From positions 248,001 to 312,000 of the forward strand of contig NZ_JACARO010000002.1 of assembly GCF_013386585.1 (NCBI RefSeq): 64,000 bases of DNA, given 5' to 3'. Made by a program: the position numbers and the translations under genes. The stretch comes from Pseudomonas sp. P7548 (GTDB lineage: Bacteria > Pseudomonadota > Gammaproteobacteria > Pseudomonadales > Pseudomonadaceae). The notes beneath the pieces were generated by a model, which saw only the letters and a program-made list of their open reading frames with translations, was not told the origin of the DNA and searched no databases. Below, piece after piece: positions 1 to 8,594 of this stretch (within the stretch, counting starts at the first letter, position 1; each line of letters opens with the position of its first letter).

Positions 1-143
1 CGCTCAACCGTCGTGGCGAGGCGATGATCTGCTCGCCGACCGACGCGCTGAACATGTTCTTCGGTTCCGACCTGCAGTACCTGATCATGGAAGACATCCT
101 GGTGGTCAAGGACGGCGTGGACCCTTATGACGCTGTGGTCTAA
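1..143 (+). CDS. Carbamoyltransferase, NodU/CmcH type (C-terminal end only)
   Basis: Only the last 46 codons lie in the window, read in the frame ending with TAA at 141-143. The peptide contains CSPTDALNMFFGSDLQYLI, which resembles the C-terminal end of the NodU/CmcH carbamoyltransferase family, where a conserved Pro/Asp-Ala-Leu stretch precedes a short hydrophobic tail. In P. aeruginosa a carbamoyltransferase gene sits at this place in the LPS-core cluster, so a role in O-carbamoylation of core heptose is a reasonable inference. The stop codon directly abuts the ATG of the next gene, which indicates one transcription unit. The catalytic part is outside the window. Confidence 0.75.
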   Translation, partial: LNRRGEAMICSPTDALNMFFGSDLQYLIMEDILVVKDGVDPYDAVV

Positions 144-1040
144 ATGCTGAACCGCTTCCAGGGCTGGCGTGAACGTGGCTGGGCGCCTGTCGAGGCCGAG
201 GTTTACGCCCAGGCCTGGCAGCGTTTTGGCGGCAGTGTGGCGACTCATCCGCACGTGATCGAGCGGCTGGCCCGCCTGGCACAGATTCCCGTGCGTTACC
301 TTGGCTGGGAGCAGGGCGGCGAGCTCAAGGGGGCGATAGCCGCCTGGGGCCGCGACCTGGCCTTGTCCAAGGACGTGCTCAAGCGCAGCGGCAAGAAAGG
401 CCTGTTTGACCTGGGCAATGCCGAGATCATCCTGCCGATTGCTGCAGACGCGCAGTTGCCGGTACGCCATCGCGGGCGCTACCTGTCGGCGCTGAACGAA
501 GGGCGCATCAGCACCCTCAAACCTCAGGCCGAGCAACTGGCCATGGCGCGTACCCCTGAAGACCTGTCGAAGAAGTTTCGCTACAACCAGCGCCGCGAGT
601 TGCGCTTGCTGGAAGAAGCGGGCGGCGTGGTACGGGCCGTCAGCGAGTTTTCCAGCACTGAACTGGCGGCGATCTATTGCGACCTGTTCCAGCGCCGCTG
701 GGGGTTTGCAGCCACCGGCGCCGAGCGACTGGCCGACGTGCTGGAGTTGCTCAAGGAATTTTTGATCGGCTCGGTGCTGTTTCTCAATGACGCCCCCATC
801 GCCGTGCAGTTGGTGTACCGCGTCGAGGCGCCCGAGTGGGTGAGCATCGAGTACGTCAATGGCGGGGTTGACCCTGAAACCCGTGCGTTCAGCCCCGGCA
901 GCGTATTGAGTTTTCTCAATACGCAAAGTGCCTGGGAGCAGGCGCGCGCCGTGAATAAACCCCTGCGTTTCTCCTTCGGACGCGCCGACCGTGAATACAA
1001 AGAGCGTTGGTGCAACCCCGTGCCGGTGTTCAGCCTATGA
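144..1040 (+). CDS. mig-14: Mig-14 family protein (antimicrobial peptide resistance)
   Basis: A 298-residue protein with the length and character of the Mig-14 family. Members in Salmonella and P. aeruginosa contribute to survival of cationic antimicrobial peptides; the biochemical activity is not established and a GNAT-like acyltransferase fold has been suggested. There is no signal peptide or clear membrane segment. Conserved-looking stretches include KKFRYNQRRELRLLEEAGG near residues 146-164 and RFSFGRADREYKERW near the C-terminus. The ATG follows the previous stop with no gap, and the gene overlaps the next by 4 bp (ATGA at 1037-1040). This places it in the LPS-core operon. The family call rests on similarity I recognise and on synteny with PA5003. 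Confidence 0.75.
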   Translation: MLNRFQGWRERGWAPVEAEVYAQAWQRFGGSVATHPHVIERLARLAQIPVRYLGWEQGGELKGAIAAWGRDLALSKDVLKRSGKKGLFDLGNAEIILPIAADAQLPVRHRGRYLSALNEGRISTLKPQAEQLAMARTPEDLSKKFRYNQRRELRLLEEAGGVVRAVSEFSSTELAAIYCDLFQRRWGFAATGAERLADVLELLKEFLIGSVLFLNDAPIAVQLVYRVEAPEWVSIEYVNGGVDPETRAFSPGSVLSFLNTQSAWEQARAVNKPLRFSFGRADREYKERWCNPVPVFSL

Positions 1041-2437
1041 GCCGTAAACGTCAATTGCTGCAGCGCCACCGACGCAACAAGCGCGTGGCGCTGTTGATCG
1101 CCCTTGTAGGGCTGTTGCTCGCCGGTGTGCTGGTGGCCTGGTGGTTGACGCCGCTGCTGGCGGTGCTGCTGTGGGCTGCCCATGAAGCGTGGTTTGCCGA
1201 CCATCTGTTTTATTCACCCAAGGAAGACTATCAGTACCGCTTCCCCGCGGGCAGCCAGACGGCCGCCTTGCGCGTGGAGGCTGGTCGCCTGGTTCCCCAG
1301 GCACCGCTGAGCCTGGTGGGCGATGAGACGTTGATCGTCGAAGTGCAGCTGAAAAGTAATCTGCTGGGGCGTTTTCTTGACCCGGCCGTGCTGTTGTCGG
1401 GCGATCGCCAAGTGTTTGAGCGTGGGGTATCTGGCAAGCGTTACCTGAACCTCACGGGCTCGGCACAGGCGTTGGCAGCCGGTGAGCTGAGCCTGCGCGG
1501 GCGCTACTGCCGCGTGGTCGGCGACCTGACCCTGTGGGTGTTCCGCCAACCGGATTACGCCCGCCAGCGGGTCATGGTGATTGCGCCCCATGCCGATGAT
1601 GCCGAGCTGGCGGCGTTCGGTTTGTACGGCCAGGCGGATGAAAGCTGGATCGTGACGCTGACGGCAGGCGAAATCGAGGCTGAGCACTATCAACAGATGG
1701 GCATGCCCAAGGCCGATGCCGCGCGGAACAAGGGGCGCCTGCGCGCCTGGGACAGCATTGCCGTGCCGCGTTGGGCCGGGGTTCCCGAAGCGCACTGCGT
1801 GCAGCTGGGTTATTTTTGCCTGCAACTGCCGGCCATGCGCGCCACGCCGGATCAGCCCCAGGCCTCTCGCGAAGCGGAAATGGACGATACACGGCTGTTT
1901 CGTCAGTTCAATGCATTCGCCCTGCCGGGCGATGTGGACGGCGCGCCGACCTGGGTCAACCTGATTGCGGACCTGCGGGCGTTGCTGCTCAAGGCGCGTC
2001 CCGAGGTGATTGTGTTGCCCACGCCGGTCCTTGACCCGCATCCGGACCACATCTATGCGCATGCCGCAGTGGTGGAAGCGCTGGAAGGACTTGAATGGCA
2101 ACCGACCACGTTGCTCGGTTATGCCAACCATCTGCATGATAATGACCGTTGGCCCATGGGCGACTCCGGCGCCGGTGTGGCCTTGCCGCCACAGCTTGAT
2201 ACGGATCAGGTGCTTGAGCCGTGCTGCCGGGTGCTATCGTTGCGCACTCAACAAGACAAGGCCATGGCGCTGGGCATGATGCATGACCTGCAGCCACGCC
2301 CGCCGTTCAAACGCCGTGTGCGTCGCCTGTTGCAGCGAGTGCTGGCAGGGCGTGGACCATCGCCTTACGGGGAGAATGAGTTCTTCCGCAAGGCGGTACG
2401 GCGTCACGAGCTGCTCTGGGTCCTGAAACAGGATTGA
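1037..2437 (+). CDS. dnpA: PIG-L family de-N-acetylase (DnpA-like)
   Basis: A 466-residue protein with one N-terminal membrane segment (about residues 17-45, rich in Leu, Val and Trp) followed by an extracytoplasmic or membrane-associated enzyme domain. The zinc-binding signature of PIG-L/LmbE deacetylases is present as PHADD at residues 184-188 (Ala replaces the usual Pro of PHPDD) and as HPDH at residues 335-338. In P. aeruginosa the homologue PA5002 (DnpA) sits between mig-14 and ssg, belongs to the LPS-core cluster and affects fluoroquinolone tolerance. The likely substrate is an N-acetylated sugar on LPS core, which is inference. The start is the ATG overlapping the mig-14 stop; upstream in-frame codons lie inside mig-14. 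Confidence 0.82.
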   Translation: MSRKRQLLQRHRRNKRVALLIALVGLLLAGVLVAWWLTPLLAVLLWAAHEAWFADHLFYSPKEDYQYRFPAGSQTAALRVEAGRLVPQAPLSLVGDETLIVEVQLKSNLLGRFLDPAVLLSGDRQVFERGVSGKRYLNLTGSAQALAAGELSLRGRYCRVVGDLTLWVFRQPDYARQRVMVIAPHADDAELAAFGLYGQADESWIVTLTAGEIEAEHYQQMGMPKADAARNKGRLRAWDSIAVPRWAGVPEAHCVQLGYFCLQLPAMRATPDQPQASREAEMDDTRLFRQFNAFALPGDVDGAPTWVNLIADLRALLLKARPEVIVLPTPVLDPHPDHIYAHAAVVEALEGLEWQPTTLLGYANHLHDNDRWPMGDSGAGVALPPQLDTDQVLEPCCRVLSLRTQQDKAMALGMMHDLQPRPPFKRRVRRLLQRVLAGRGPSPYGENEFFRKAVRRHELLWVLKQD

Positions 2438-2492
2438 GCCTTTACCTATTCGTTGGGCTGCCGCCCGCAGCCTGATTGCCCCATGGAGTGAT

Positions 2493-3641
2493 ATGGAACC
2501 TCGTTTCAAGGTGTTGCAGTTACAGCCGGACTACAACGTCAAGGTCAATGATTTCGCCGACCTCGGTGAGCAGATCGTCAAGTCGTTGCCGGTTGAACGT
2601 TTTGAGGTGACCTCGGCGTTTCTCAGCGGTCGCCCGCAACCGGGCCAGCCCCTCAGCGTGGCTGACCATTCCAAGTATTTCGAGTTTCCGGAGAAGGCTC
2701 TCAAGGGCATCCGCCTCGGTGCCATGTGGGAAATCTACAAGTATTGCCGTGAGCAGAAGTTCGATGTGGTCATCTGTAACCGTTTCAAGTCGGTGAACAT
2801 GATGCTGTCGCTCAACCGCTGGTTGAAGATCCCGCTGTGCATCGGCATTTCCCACGGCTTTGGCGAATACGAGCGAGCCTATCGCCGGCGCCAGACGCGT
2901 CGGTTGGTCAGCCCGGCGTGGCGCTTTGTCGGGGTGTCGGCGGCGGTCAGGGATTATCTGGTCGGTCTCAATTGCGGCTTCACGCGCGACAACACCTCCT
3001 TCGTGACCAATGCCATCGACATCCCTCAGGCCGAAGCCTTGCAGCTGCCCCGTGAGCAAGCGCGGCAAGCCTTGGGGCTGCCCATGGATGCGCGCATCAT
3101 CGGGGCCCTGGGCCGCCTGGTGCCGATCAAGGGCCACACCCATCTGCTGCAGGCTTTTGCCCGCCTGAAGGACAAGTACCCGAACGCCCAGGTCGGCATC
3201 ATCGGTTCTGGCCGCGCCGAGGCGGACCTGCGCGCAGACATCGAGCGCCTGGGCCTGACCGGCCGTGCACACCTGCTGGGTTTTCGTGAAGACGGCCTCC
3301 AGTACGTACGTGCCTTTGACATCTGGACCATGCCGTCCCTGCTCGAAGGCCTGGGGCTGGCATTGCTCGAAGGCATGAGCGGGCGCCTGCCGGTGATCGC
3401 CTCCAACGGCCCGGCCATGTTGCCGCTGGTCGAGGGGGCGGGCGGCTTGTCCCATGAGCCTGGCAATGTGGACCAACTGACGACGGCCCTGGACACTTAC
3501 CTGGCCATGAGCGACGAGCAACTGCGCGCCAAGGGCGAGCAGGTGTTCCAGTACCTGGAACAGAATCACGCGCTGGCGGAATTCCAGCAGAAATACCTAG
3601 ACCTGATCGAAACCGGTTTGAAAGAAGTAGGTAGAGCATGA
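2493..3641 (+). CDS. Glycosyltransferase family 4 (Ssg/PA5001-like)
   Basis: A 382-residue GT-B fold glycosyltransferase. The C-terminal half carries the family-4 pattern: GALGRLVPIKGHTHLLQAF near residues 203-221, a GIIGSGRAEADLR stretch, and the acidic EGLGLALLEGMSG motif (Glu-x7-Glu) near residue 285 that contacts the nucleotide-sugar donor. No membrane segment is seen. The position between dnpA and a family-2 transferase matches P. aeruginosa PA5001 (ssg), which affects core/O-antigen glycosylation and surface properties. The acceptor sugar cannot be told from sequence. It lies 55 bp after dnpA and overlaps the next gene by 4 bp (ATGA), so the four genes are probably translated from one message. 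Confidence 0.85.
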   Translation: MEPRFKVLQLQPDYNVKVNDFADLGEQIVKSLPVERFEVTSAFLSGRPQPGQPLSVADHSKYFEFPEKALKGIRLGAMWEIYKYCREQKFDVVICNRFKSVNMMLSLNRWLKIPLCIGISHGFGEYERAYRRRQTRRLVSPAWRFVGVSAAVRDYLVGLNCGFTRDNTSFVTNAIDIPQAEALQLPREQARQALGLPMDARIIGALGRLVPIKGHTHLLQAFARLKDKYPNAQVGIIGSGRAEADLRADIERLGLTGRAHLLGFREDGLQYVRAFDIWTMPSLLEGLGLALLEGMSGRLPVIASNGPAMLPLVEGAGGLSHEPGNVDQLTTALDTYLAMSDEQLRAKGEQVFQYLEQNHALAEFQQKYLDLIETGLKEVGRA

Positions 3642-4519
3642 CGTCGCAACAACCCCTGGTCTCGGTAATCATCGCGTCCTACAACCACGCCCAATACATC
3701 GAGCAAAGTATCCTCAGTGTGCTTGGTCAGACGTATCCCAACATCGAGTTGCTGGTGGTGGACGACGGTTCCAAGGATGACAGTGTCGAACGTATCCGGC
3801 GTTTGCAGGCCGAGCATGGTTTTGATTTTCAGGTGCAGCAGAACCAGGGCTTGACTGCCACGCTGAACGGGGCGATCGCCCGAGCCAAGGGCAGCTTGAT
3901 TGCGCCCTTCGGCTCCGATGACATCATGTTGCCGGATCGCATCGCCACCCAGGTGGCCTATATGGCAGACAAGCCCAAGGTCGGGATTTGCGCCGGTAAC
4001 ATCGAGCTGATCGATGCCGACGGCAACCTGCACCCAGAGAAAAAGCAGCGTCGCGACGTGCCGTTTCGCAGCCTGGATTTCGACGACATGTTCATGGATC
4101 GCAAGCCTTTCCCGCCTGCGCCGACCATGCTGATTCGCCGCGAAGTGCTGGATGAAGTCGGCGGCTTCGACCCGGATATCCCGCTGGAAGACCTGTTGAT
4201 CCAGCTGAAGATCACGGCGGCGGGGTACACCATTGACGCGCTGGGTGTGGTGATGGCGCGCTATCGGCAGCATGCCAGCAACACCTACAAGAACCACCGC
4301 TACATGATCCAGAACATCCTCAAGACCTACGCCAAGTTCAGCGAGCATCCGGCTTACGACGCCGTGCGCTACAACTTCCTGAACTCGATGTTCCTCAAGA
4401 CCGCCGACCGTGACCGGCCGCTGGCGCGAGAGATTCTCAAGCAGATTCCATTGAAGTTCTGGGGGCGCAAGACCTTGCGTGGGCTGGTGCGGCTGTATGT
4501 GTCGCCGCTCAGGAAGTGA
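3638..4519 (+). CDS. Glycosyltransferase family 2 (WapR/PA5000-like position)
   Basis: A 293-residue GT-A enzyme. The N-terminus has the typical PLVSVIIASYNHAQYIEQSI start, the nucleotide-binding DDGSKDD near residue 44, and the acidic GSDD near residues 92-95 that would hold the metal and donor. The C-terminal third is basic and could approach the membrane surface. By position it corresponds to P. aeruginosa PA5000 (wapR, a rhamnosyltransferase of the outer core), but I cannot show the donor or linkage, so no symbol is assigned. It is the last gene of the plus-strand cluster and is followed by a strong terminator. Confidence 0.85.
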   Translation: MTSQQPLVSVIIASYNHAQYIEQSILSVLGQTYPNIELLVVDDGSKDDSVERIRRLQAEHGFDFQVQQNQGLTATLNGAIARAKGSLIAPFGSDDIMLPDRIATQVAYMADKPKVGICAGNIELIDADGNLHPEKKQRRDVPFRSLDFDDMFMDRKPFPPAPTMLIRREVLDEVGGFDPDIPLEDLLIQLKITAAGYTIDALGVVMARYRQHASNTYKNHRYMIQNILKTYAKFSEHPAYDAVRYNFLNSMFLKTADRDRPLAREILKQIPLKFWGRKTLRGLVRLYVSPLRK

Positions 4520-4535
4520 GTCGGCGCAGGATGTG

Positions 4536-4574
4536 AAAAAGGCGACTATCAGTGTGTGATAGTCGCCTTTTTTA
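4536..4574. terminator. Bidirectional Rho-independent terminator
   Basis: An A-tract followed by GGCGACTATC, a short loop, then GATAGTCGCC and a T-tract. The stem of about 10 bp with A and T runs on both sides can stop transcription from both directions, fitting its place between two convergent genes. Confidence 0.9.
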
Positions 4575-4575
4575 T

Positions 4576-6468
4576 TCAGGTAGCGGGCTTGGCCAGGCTC
4601 AACACCCGGGCGCGGATTTTCGCCGTGGCCTCTGGGGTGGCGATCGAGGCGTACCCTTTGGCCAATTGCTCGAAATGAGTTTCGAACAGCCAGTTGCGGT
4701 CCTGAGGGTAGCGCTGCATATGGTTCAGGTTGCGCTGGCGCAGCGCGTTGCGCAGGGGCGATGGGTAGATGCGCAGGTCAGCCACATCGATCAGGCCAAA
4801 CTCACCGTCGTCCATCAGCAGGACGTTGCCCAGGTGCAGCGAGCGGAAGTACACGCCACGCTCGTGAAGCACGGCGACGAAGCGACCGAAGCGTTCGATC
4901 AACGATTCACGCAGGCTGCTGTCCAGGCTTTGCAAGGCTTGGCGCAGGGTCAGGCCGGAAAGTGGCGCGTAGACCACGGCGCTGCTGCCATCGCGCAGGG
5001 CGTAGAGGTTGAGAATCTGTGGTGCAGGGATGCCCAGGTTATGCAATTGCTCGCTGTTGCTGGCAAACCGTTCGGAGTAAGGGTTGAAGCTGCCCGAGGT
5101 GTACCAGCGACGCGGGCGGAATACCTTGAGGAAACGGCCGTCTTCCAGGCGCAGCACTTTCGGGCCAAGGCCATCGGCTTCGATCACGTGGGCATTGCTG
5201 CTCAATTGCTCAAAGGCTTCGGGCTTGAGGCTTTGCACCGGCATGCGCAGTACGCTGTTGCGGCGTTGGGCGATACTCAGGCCGGCGATGATTGCCAGGG
5301 GAATCCACAGCAGGAACCAATGCTCCTTGGGGCGCGACAGGATGCCACCGCCTTCGGTGAGGCCGGCGCCGATGCCGTAGGCCAGCAGGGACGACGCCAG
5401 GATGAACAGCGGTTGTGCGCGTTGCTTGAGGCCTTTGTACAAGCCCCAGCCAAGCATGAAGATCCACGGGATGAAGCCGATGATGCCGACGTAATACAGC
5501 ACGCCCAACGCAAAGCTGTGGGGCTCGCGCAACTCGGAACCTTCTGAAATCGTCAGGTATAGCTCGGAGTCATAGCTGTGGCCGATCCACGGATGTTCGG
5601 CAATGCGGTGCAGTGACATGCCCCACAGTTCAAGGCGAAATGAGCTGCCGCGTTCGGTAATGGATTCCGGGTAGAGCAGTAATAGTCCGACAGCCCCCAA
5701 CACCATGCTCGCGATCAGCAAGACAGAGCGGTGGTTGCGGCTGACAAAGGCCATCCACAGGGAGGCCAGGGTCAGCGCCACCAACGGCGTACGTGAGCCG
5801 GTAGCGAGCACGGTTGCAGCCATGATGGCCAGTGCCGGTATGCTGAACCACAGCACCTGCAGGCGCTTGGTGGTCATGCACACGTAGAGCCAGTAGACAC
5901 AGAAAAAGCCGAAGAGATGGGAGCTCAGCAGCGGATTGTCGAGCGCGCCACGCCCGCCGATCATGCGCATGCCTGGCGAGAAGTCTTTCACAAAGGCCGA
6001 AAGGCTGAACAGGCAGGACACCAACGCAATCACCGCAGCACTGAAGAAGATCGGCTTGAACAGGTCATTGCGATAATGCAGCAACAGCCCGCAGCCGCCG
6101 AACAGCAGGAAGGTGTGCAGGGGGCGTTTGAACAGGTCGGTGTCAGCGGTGGGTTCCGGACTCCACAGCAAACTGGTCAGTGCCCAGGCGGAAAACACCA
6201 GGAAGCCAATGGCCAGCGGCTCACGCAGCAACTCCTTGAATTCCCGCGGGCGCAGGAGCAGGAGCAGCAGGGTCGGTGCGCTGAAGAGGCCGTAGTAGAA
6301 CTTGTGCAGCACATTGCGGTTGGTCACGAAGAACAGCGAGCTCAGGAGCAGCAACAAGCCAATGGGCAAAATCCATAGGACCAGGAAGTCGAAAACACGG
6401 TTTGAGCCATAGATCAGGCGCTTGGAGTGCATACAGAAAAGCCATTCCGGAAAGAGAAAGCCGACCAT
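4576..6468 (-). CDS. waaL: O-antigen ligase fused to a C-terminal LPS-kinase-like domain
   Basis: A 630-residue two-part protein. Residues 1-400 are a multi-spanning membrane protein with about ten to twelve hydrophobic segments, the Wzy_C-type stretch ATGSRTPLVALTLASLW, a large periplasmic loop, and EPHSFALGVLYYVGIIG, which carries the ligase His motif. This half should join O-antigen to lipid A-core on the periplasmic face. Residues about 415-630 are soluble and resemble small LPS kinases (WaaP/InaA-like): RFLKVFR would supply the ATP-binding Lys, SLHLGN at 543-548 the catalytic loop and GLIDVADL (Asp561) the metal site. The loop has Ser543 where active kinases have Asp. In P. aeruginosa the two functions are, from memory, separate neighbouring genes (PA4999, PA4998). 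The start may instead be Met13. Confidence 0.85.
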   Translation of the reverse strand: MVGFLFPEWLFCMHSKRLIYGSNRVFDFLVLWILPIGLLLLLSSLFFVTNRNVLHKFYYGLFSAPTLLLLLLRPREFKELLREPLAIGFLVFSAWALTSLLWSPEPTADTDLFKRPLHTFLLFGGCGLLLHYRNDLFKPIFFSAAVIALVSCLFSLSAFVKDFSPGMRMIGGRGALDNPLLSSHLFGFFCVYWLYVCMTTKRLQVLWFSIPALAIMAATVLATGSRTPLVALTLASLWMAFVSRNHRSVLLIASMVLGAVGLLLLYPESITERGSSFRLELWGMSLHRIAEHPWIGHSYDSELYLTISEGSELREPHSFALGVLYYVGIIGFIPWIFMLGWGLYKGLKQRAQPLFILASSLLAYGIGAGLTEGGGILSRPKEHWFLLWIPLAIIAGLSIAQRRNSVLRMPVQSLKPEAFEQLSSNAHVIEADGLGPKVLRLEDGRFLKVFRPRRWYTSGSFNPYSERFASNSEQLHNLGIPAPQILNLYALRDGSSAVVYAPLSGLTLRQALQSLDSSLRESLIERFGRFVAVLHERGVYFRSLHLGNVLLMDDGEFGLIDVADLRIYPSPLRNALRQRNLNHMQRYPQDRNWLFETHFEQLAKGYASIATPEATAKIRARVLSLAKPAT

Positions 6469-6490
6469 CTTAGAGTAGTGGCTATATAAT
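6461..6490 (+). promoter_or_regulatory. Probable sigma-70 promoter for msbA
   Basis: A perfect TATAAT -10 element lies at 6485-6490. The -35 region is weak (CCGACC at 6461-6466, 18-bp spacing). Transcription would begin near 6497 and leave a leader of about 95 nt before msbA. It sits in the gap between the divergent waaL-like gene and msbA. Confidence 0.5.
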
Positions 6491-6590
6491 GTCGCCGGTT
6501 GGATCCAACCGAGTTGAGGGTCATGCAGGGTGCAAGTACAACAGAGAAGCTGTGCTAAAGTCAGCCTCCTTTTTCAAAACGCCGCGTGAT

Positions 6591-8396
6591 ATGACCGACT
6601 CCAGTCCGAGCGCAAGCCCTTCGAGCTTGAAAATATACTTCCGCCTGCTCAGTTACGTTAAGCCCTACATGGGCCTGTTTGCGTTGAGCATCGTCGGATT
6701 TCTGATTTTCGCGTCGACCCAGCCGATGCTGGGTTACATCCTCAAGTACTTTGTCGATGGCCTCTCCAACCCGGAAGCCGTGCTGTTCCCCACCGTGCCC
6801 TTTCTGCGTGACCTGCAACTGCTGCAGGCCGTGCCGCTGCTGATCATCCTGATTGCCGCCTGGCAGGGCCTGGGTTCGTTCCTGGGCAACTACCTGTTGG
6901 CCAAGGTTTCCCTGGGCCTGGTCCATGACCTGCGCGTGCAGTTGTTCAACAACCTGCTGACGTTGCCCAACCGCTACTTCGACAACCACAACTCCGGGCA
7001 CCTGATCTCCCGCATCACCTTCAACGTGACCATGGTCACGGGGGCGGCGACCGATGCCATCAAGGTGGTGATCCGCGAAGGCATGACGGTGATCTTCCTG
7101 TTCGCCTCCCTGCTGTTCATGAACTGGCGCCTGACGCTGGTGATGATCGCCATCCTGCCGCTGATCGCGGTGATGGTGAGCACGGCCAGCAAGAAATTCC
7201 GCAAGCAGAGCAAGAAGATCCAGGTGGCCATGGGCGACGTGACCCACGTCGCTTCGGAAACCATCCAGGGCTATCGTGTGGTGCGCAGCTTCGGCGGCGA
7301 GGTCTACGAGGAAAAACGCTTCCTCAAGGCCAGCCAGAGCAACACCGACAAGCAGTTGCGCATGACCCGCACCGGGGCGATCTACACCCCGGCGCTGCAA
7401 TTGGTGATCTACACCGCCATGGCGGTGTTGATGTTCCTGGTTCTGTACCTTCGCGGCGATGCCTCGGCCGGTGACATGGTGGCCTACATCACCCTGGCCG
7501 GCCTGTTGCCCAAGCCTATCCGCCAGTTGTCGGAAGTCAGCTCGACCATCCAGAAAGGCGTGGCCGGTGCCGAAAGCATCTTCGAGCAATTGGACGAAGA
7601 GGTGGAGGTCGATCACGGCACCATCGAACGCGACAAGGTCAGCGGTCGCCTGGAAGTGCGCAACCTGAACTTCACCTACCCGGGCACCGAGCGCCATGTG
7701 CTCAAGGACATCAGCTTCGTAGCGGAGCCTGGGCAGATGATTGCCCTGGTGGGGCGTTCGGGCAGTGGCAAGTCGACCCTGGCCAGCCTGATCCCGCGTT
7801 TCTACCACCATGAGAGCGGCGAAATCCTGCTCGATGGCGTGGAGATCGAAGACTACAAGCTGCTCAATCTGCGCAGGCACATCGCTCAGGTGACCCAGCA
7901 TGTGACCCTGTTCAGCGACACGGTGACCAACAACATCGCCTATGGCGATTTGGCCGGTGCACCGCGGGCGGATGTTGAAGCGGCGGCGCGGGATGCCAAC
8001 GCCAAGGACTTCATCGACCAGTTGCCCAAGGGCTTCGACACCCAGGTGGGTGAGAATGGCGTGCTGTTGTCCGGCGGCCAACGCCAGCGCCTGGCCATCG
8101 CCCGCGCTTTGCTCAAGAACGCGCCGCTGCTGATTCTCGACGAGGCGACCTCGGCCCTCGACACCGAATCCGAACGCCACATCCAGGCGGCGCTGGACAA
8201 GGTCATGCAGGGCCGCACCACCTTGGTGATCGCGCACCGCTTGTCCACCATCGAGAAGGCCGACCTGATCCTGGTGATGGACGACGGCCGGATTGTCGAG
8301 CGAGGCACCCACGGCGAGCTGTTGGCACAGAACGGCTACTACGCCCGCCTGCATGCCATGGGCCTGGATGCGCCTGTCTCGGCCGACATCACCTGA
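6591..8396 (+). CDS. msbA: Lipid A/LPS flippase ABC transporter MsbA
   Basis: A 601-residue half-transporter: six transmembrane helices (residues about 15-320) and a C-terminal nucleotide-binding domain. The Walker A motif GRSGSGKST is near 388-396, the signature LSGGQRQR near 491, Walker B LLILDEATSALD near 513, and the switch His in IAHRLST follows. It works as a homodimer that flips lipid A-core across the inner membrane using ATP. The length and the position before hldE match P. aeruginosa msbA (PA4997). The ATG at 6591 starting MTDSSPSASPS is chosen because the usual length fits and the upstream extension is not family-like; no strong ribosome-binding site is visible. Confidence 0.95.
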   Translation: MTDSSPSASPSSLKIYFRLLSYVKPYMGLFALSIVGFLIFASTQPMLGYILKYFVDGLSNPEAVLFPTVPFLRDLQLLQAVPLLIILIAAWQGLGSFLGNYLLAKVSLGLVHDLRVQLFNNLLTLPNRYFDNHNSGHLISRITFNVTMVTGAATDAIKVVIREGMTVIFLFASLLFMNWRLTLVMIAILPLIAVMVSTASKKFRKQSKKIQVAMGDVTHVASETIQGYRVVRSFGGEVYEEKRFLKASQSNTDKQLRMTRTGAIYTPALQLVIYTAMAVLMFLVLYLRGDASAGDMVAYITLAGLLPKPIRQLSEVSSTIQKGVAGAESIFEQLDEEVEVDHGTIERDKVSGRLEVRNLNFTYPGTERHVLKDISFVAEPGQMIALVGRSGSGKSTLASLIPRFYHHESGEILLDGVEIEDYKLLNLRRHIAQVTQHVTLFSDTVTNNIAYGDLAGAPRADVEAAARDANAKDFIDQLPKGFDTQVGENGVLLSGGQRQRLAIARALLKNAPLLILDEATSALDTESERHIQAALDKVMQGRTTLVIAHRLSTIEKADLILVMDDGRIVERGTHGELLAQNGYYARLHAMGLDAPVSADIT

Positions 8397-8411
8397 TCCC
8401 TTTGGGGGGCG

Positions 8412-8516
8412 CTGCTTGTGGCGAGGGCGCTTGCTCCCGCTGGTGTGCGTAGCGCACCCAAGATCTTTGGGGCCGCTTCGCAGCCCAGCGGGAGCAAGCT
8501 CCCTCGCCACAGCAAG
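8412..8516. repeat. REPIN of the CTTGCTCCC type
   Basis: Two inverted copies of a REP palindrome. The left arm (8412-8443) and right arm (8485-8516) are near-perfect reverse complements sharing GGCGAGG and GCTTGCTCCCGCTGG, with an imperfect hairpin between them. The head differs from the GAGCGGGCTTG and GAGCTGGCTTG types elsewhere in the window, so this is a separate REP subtype. No transposase gene is nearby. Confidence 0.85.
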
Positions 8517-8594
8517 CCGGCTCCTACAGTGCAAAACCTCCCACCACCCTGTGCTAATATCGCGCCCCTGTTCATTTTGTATGTGGGTTGCTCC

